From Bacillota bacterium (GTDB taxonomy: Bacteria; Bacillota; Clostridia; Lachnospirales; Lachnospiraceae), in NCBI GenBank assembly GCA_023414985.1, contig JAEZLY010000166.1, forward strand, positions 1-25,298: a DNA stretch of 25,298 bases. The letters are read 5' to 3'. The notes below the pieces were generated by a model. The model ran no database searches and was not told where the DNA came from. It worked only from the letters and a program-made list of their open reading frames with translations. The translations under genes were made by a program, and so were the position numbers. Below, piece after piece: positions 22,613 to 25,298 of this stretch. The first letter of the stretch is position 1, and every line of letters begins with the position of its first letter.

Positions 22613-23587
22613 TTATTTATCTTTTTTATCCTCAGCAATCGGCTTCCTTGCTGTCTCGGAGAGCTTCTCCCGCATCATGGTATCTGCTTTAATATTCTGC
22701 ATGTCATAATAATCCATGACCCCAAGCTTTCCTTCCTTCAAAGCATATGCCATTGCCTTCGGAACCTCCGCTTCTGCTTCTACAACATAGGCGCGCATTT
22801 CCTGTTCCTTTGCAACAGCCATGGCTCTTCTTTCCTCCGCCTTAGCCTGTGCAATGTTCTTATCAGCCTCTGCCTGCAGGGTCTGCAGCTGGGCACCGAT
22901 ATTTCTACCTACATCAATATCAGCGATATCAATAGATAAAATCTCAAAAGCTGTTCCTGAGTCAAGTCCTTTACTTAACACACGCTTAGAGATATCATCT
23001 GGATTCTCAAGTACTTCCTTATGTGATTTTGCAGAACCTACTGTAGTAACGATTCCTTCACCAATTCTGGCCAATATTGTGGCTTCACCGGCACCACCGA
23101 CCAGGCGCTCCAGGTTGGCTCTTACGGTTACTCTTGCCTTTACCAACAATTCGATACCGTCCTTGGCAACTGCGGATACATTAGAGGTCTCAATCACCTT
23201 AGGATTAACGCTCATCCTAACGGCATCAAATACATCCCGGCCTGCCAGGTCAATTGCTGCAGCTTTCTCAAAATGCAGTTCAATTCCGGCACGTTCGGAG
23301 GCAATGAGCGCATTCACCACGCCGTCTACGTTACCGCCGGCAAGATAGTGAGCCTCCAGCTGGTTAACATTCAAATTCAGTCCGGCTTTTACAGCCTTAA
23401 TCAGCGGAAGTACAATCTTTGAGGGTATAACTCTTCGTAAGCGCATACCGATTAAATTAAATACACTGACCTTCACATTTGCAGCCAAGGAGGAAATCCA
23501 AAGGCCGATCGGCACAAAGGTAAAGAATAAAACAAGTAGTAAACTGATAATTCCGATTAAAATAACCAACCCTATTGTTGCTGGCAT
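22613..23587 (-). CDS. floA: Flotillin-like protein FloA
   Basis: A 324-residue membrane protein of the FloA family (UPF0365; B. subtilis YqfA is about 330). Residues 5-35 are the hydrophobic membrane-inserted segment (IGLVILIGIISLLLVLFFTF). Next is the SPFH-like region (FNLIGMRLRRVIP, HYLAGGNVDGVVNALIASER, RVTVRANLERLVGGAGEATI), then the Ala/Glu-rich coiled coil (QLQTLQAEADKNIAQAKAEE...). Flotillins organise membrane microdomains. I choose ATG 23585-23587 (MPATIGLV), with GAAGGA upstream; the longer frame adds 15 charged residues before the membrane segment. The gene follows an NfeD-family gene, as in other bacteria. Confidence 0.94.
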   Translation of the reverse strand: MPATIGLVILIGIISLLLVLFFTFVPIGLWISSLAANVKVSVFNLIGMRLRRVIPSKIVLPLIKAVKAGLNLNVNQLEAHYLAGGNVDGVVNALIASERAGIELHFEKAAAIDLAGRDVFDAVRMSVNPKVIETSNVSAVAKDGIELLVKARVTVRANLERLVGGAGEATILARIGEGIVTTVGSAKSHKEVLENPDDISKRVLSKGLDSGTAFEILSIDIADIDVGRNIGAQLQTLQAEADKNIAQAKAEERRAMAVAKEQEMRAYVVEAEAEVPKAMAYALKEGKLGVMDYYDMQNIKADTMMREKLSETARKPIAEDKKDK

Positions 23588-23706
23588 AAATGATTCCTTC
23601 TTTCTATGTAATTTATTATTCCCCTTAGGCAAAGCAGCTTATGTGCTTTATGCCGGGGAACTTACAATTCAAATTGTTATCGGCTTCATCCCCTGTAGCT
23701 CTTTTG

Positions 23707-24201
23707 TCAGCTGATCGCCTTAACAATCAGCTTTGAGCCCTGCACCTTATAAATAACCAATCTGGTGTCCTTCGAAATATATTTTCCTTCGGAAATGACA
23801 TCAAACTCGATACCCTCGAAATCTGCCGTTCCGGTAGGTCTTAAATCCGTAACTGCTACTCCCTGCTTTCCGAGCAGATAGTTTAAGTCGCTGTTGCTGA
23901 TAAACCCCTTCTCCTTATTCTGTTCATCCTTTAAGATCAGAGGAGATTTCAATTTTGCCTTCGATAGCAGTCCCAGTATGATGGCGAACATAATTCCCAA
24001 TAAACCCAGGACAATCAACGCAATGATAGCTCCTTCCACAAAGGAATCAGAGATAAGGAATATCGCAACTACCAGGCAGAGTATTCCCGACACTCCCGGA
24101 ACACCGAATCCCGGAATTACCATTTCTACTCCTACTAATATGAAACCGGCTATAAAAAGAATAATTGCGATGATAAGCACCGCTCCCATCTCACCGAACA
24201 T
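23707..24201 (-). CDS. NfeD-family membrane protein (short form)
   Basis: A 164-residue protein with hydrophobic segments at about 7-29, 38-55 and 58-80, a family-typical GVEMVIPGFGVPGVSGIL stretch between the first two, and a soluble C-terminal OB-like domain (about 100-164; LLGKQGVAVTDLRPTGTADF...). The N-terminal serine-protease domain of long NfeD proteins is absent. Short NfeD proteins are encoded next to flotillins and are thought to act with them. ATG 24199-24201 has GGAGG 9 bases upstream. floA follows after 119 bases. A good promoter upstream (24343-24371) suggests the nfeD-floA part can be expressed apart from the kinase gene. Confidence 0.92.
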   Translation of the reverse strand: MFGEMGAVLIIAIILFIAGFILVGVEMVIPGFGVPGVSGILCLVVAIFLISDSFVEGAIIALIVLGLLGIMFAIILGLLSKAKLKSPLILKDEQNKEKGFISNSDLNYLLGKQGVAVTDLRPTGTADFEGIEFDVISEGKYISKDTRLVIYKVQGSKLIVKAIS

Positions 24202-24342
24202 ATAGGATAGCCTCCTTCCCTTTCAAAATATTTTTGATACCTGCATTAGAAGGTTTTACCCCTCTTTTCCCTGCAGGATATCAAATCGTTTATATTTTAT
24301 AATTTACACCATAATTTCCGAAAGGGAATAGCTAAGCTCCAA

Positions 24343-24371
24343 GTTATACATCTTTGATGCTATACTGTCAG
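24343..24371 (-). promoter_or_regulatory. Promoter of the nfeD-floA unit
   Basis: CTGACA (-35, 5/6) at 24366-24371, a 17-base spacer and TATAAC (-10, 5/6) at 24343-24348, within the 185-base gap between the kinase and nfeD genes. No terminator is visible in that gap, so read-through from the kinase gene is also possible. Confidence 0.6.
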
Positions 24372-24386
24372 ATTGATCTGCTCAAT

Positions 24387-25220
24387 TCACATCGTTTTCT
24401 TCTTTTTCGGTAATCGGATTGAGAAATTCGTTTTTATAGAATCTGAGGATACCCGGAGGGTTCCCCCTGCCTCCTTCACCAGGCGGGATACGATATATAA
24501 ACCCATACCGTGCTCCTCACCCTTCTTTGTGGTAAAACCCTGCTTGAAGATATCCTCCAGGTGCTCCCTCGCTATCTCGGGCCCATTGTTGCACAGATCA
24601 AAGGTATAGCCGTCCATATCTTCTCCGATCACCACATAGATATTTTTCTCCTGTTCAACCTCCGCCAGTGCAGTCATTGCATTGTCGATGATATTCGCCA
24701 GGATTTTGCATAGATTCCAGGGCTCCAACGGAATATCCTTTAAGTCGGATCGGATCTCCAGGAATAAATTCATTTTTTTCTGCTCCGCGGCTTCCAGCTT
24801 GGATTGAAGAAGGGCATTGACGGCAGGCTGTACTGTCTTCAGCGCCTTGCTGACCTTCATGATATCCTTGAAGACCGGGTCAATATAATGCTTTGCCTCT
24901 TCATATTCCCCCAACTCCATCAACCCGTAAATCACTTGAAAATGATTCAAATAATCATGTCTTTGTGACCTTAGCTTCGTATTCAGCTCCTCCAAATCTT
25001 TGAGGCTGTCAGTAAGATTGACATTCTTATAGGTTCCTGCAAAATAAAGACCGACTATTGTAATTAAGCAGCCGAGCAGCATCAGTACCATGGACAGAAA
25101 CGCGTAGATACTTACCTTTGTGATTATGGCCTTGCCCAGCCATAGCCACATGATAAGTCCGATGCCGAATTCCATGAGATTGATGATCAGCAGCCCGATT
25201 ACAACCTTTTTTACATTCAA
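24387..25220 (-). CDS. AgrC/SpoOB-type sensor histidine kinase
   Basis: A 277-residue kinase. Two membrane segments (about 7-29 and 37-61) are separated by a very short loop, so there is no extracellular sensor domain. A coiled segment follows, then a SpoOB-type dimerisation helix with phospho-acceptor His88 in RHDYLNHFQ. The GHKL ATPase domain has an N box NIIDNAMTAL (176-185), CNNGPE (210-215), a short F box (FKQGFTTK) and GMGLYIV (238-244). AgrC-type kinases usually signal to LytTR regulators, and one lies at 21514-22254. The start is TTG (25218-25220) with AGGGGGA 8 bases upstream; the nearby ATG is out of frame and meets a stop at once. Confidence 0.92.
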   Translation of the reverse strand: MNVKKVVIGLLIINLMEFGIGLIMWLWLGKAIITKVSIYAFLSMVLMLLGCLITIVGLYFAGTYKNVNLTDSLKDLEELNTKLRSQRHDYLNHFQVIYGLMELGEYEEAKHYIDPVFKDIMKVSKALKTVQPAVNALLQSKLEAAEQKKMNLFLEIRSDLKDIPLEPWNLCKILANIIDNAMTALAEVEQEKNIYVVIGEDMDGYTFDLCNNGPEIAREHLEDIFKQGFTTKKGEEHGMGLYIVSRLVKEAGGTLRVSSDSIKTNFSIRLPKKKKTM

Positions 25221-25264
25221 CGTATTGTCCCCCTGTCTGCCTTTCTATTTGTCTCATTACCATC

Positions 25265-25270
25265 ATTATA
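25265..25270 (-). promoter_or_regulatory. Candidate -10 element for the histidine kinase gene
   Basis: A consensus TATAAT on the minus strand lies 45 bases upstream of the TTG start. No good -35 is present at 16-18 bases within the remaining sequence, so the assignment is weak. Confidence 0.35.
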
Positions 25271-25298
25271 CAACAGAAGGAGTAAAATACCATACTTT

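Noticed and set aside
22821..23348. Open frame on the + strand opposite floA (175 codons)
   Set aside because: Antisense shadow of the Ala/Glu-rich floA coding sequence; no ribosome site.

Overview
The window looks like chromosome from a spore-forming, Gram-positive anaerobe of the Clostridia, most likely Lachnospiraceae. Reasons: spmA/spmB spore-maturation genes, an AbrB regulator, strong G-rich Shine-Dalgarno sites, moderate-to-low GC, a glmS ribozyme, and a gene block syntenic with the Bacillus yaaO-tmk-yaaQ-yaaR-holB-yaaT-yabA-yabB-yabC-abrB region. Nearly everything is on the minus strand; only abrB (6287-6544) and an AraC regulator (19108-19878) read rightward. I see no rRNA, tRNA, insertion sequence, prophage or CRISPR array.

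Layout from left to right: (1) 1-1075, the 5' end of glmS with a long leader holding a glmS self-cleaving ribozyme and a strong promoter. (2) 1101-3698, an AmmeMemoRadiSam operon: a fused Memo-like/AMMECR1-like protein, the radical SAM protein AmrS, then a 51-residue small protein and a terminator. (3) 3733-4777, a regulator joining an Xre-type helix-turn-helix to a domain that resembles the cytoplasmic export gate of FlhA/SctV. (4) 4808-5946, spmA-spmB. (5) 6287-6544, abrB, convergent with the next operon. (6) 6705-16752, the large conserved housekeeping operon, in transcription order: a LacI-type-sensor diguanylate cyclase, an Orn/Lys/Arg-type decarboxylase, a guanylate-kinase-like P-loop protein (in the place tmk has in Bacillus), yaaR, holB, ricT, a tRNA adenine-N6 methyltransferase, rsmI, and a TPR/MORN membrane-anchored protein. 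Two elaborate palindromic elements flank yaaR. (7) 16967-18856, a paralogous sensor-GGDEF protein, divergent from (8) the AraC-type regulator, which is tail-to-tail with (9) a metallo-beta-lactamase-fold protein whose metal site is degenerate. (10) 20884-21363, dihydrofolate reductase. (11) 21514-25220, a cluster in which an AgrC-like histidine kinase and a LytTR response regulator bracket nfeD, floA (flotillin) and a small unknown gene.

The observations most worth pursuing are the helix-turn-helix/FlhA-C fusion (3899-4708), the two-component system wrapped around a flotillin module (21514-25220), the cloverleaf-like palindrome between yaaR and holB (11879-12001), and the guanylate-kinase-like gene coupled to a diguanylate cyclase in a syntenic slot normally held by tmk.
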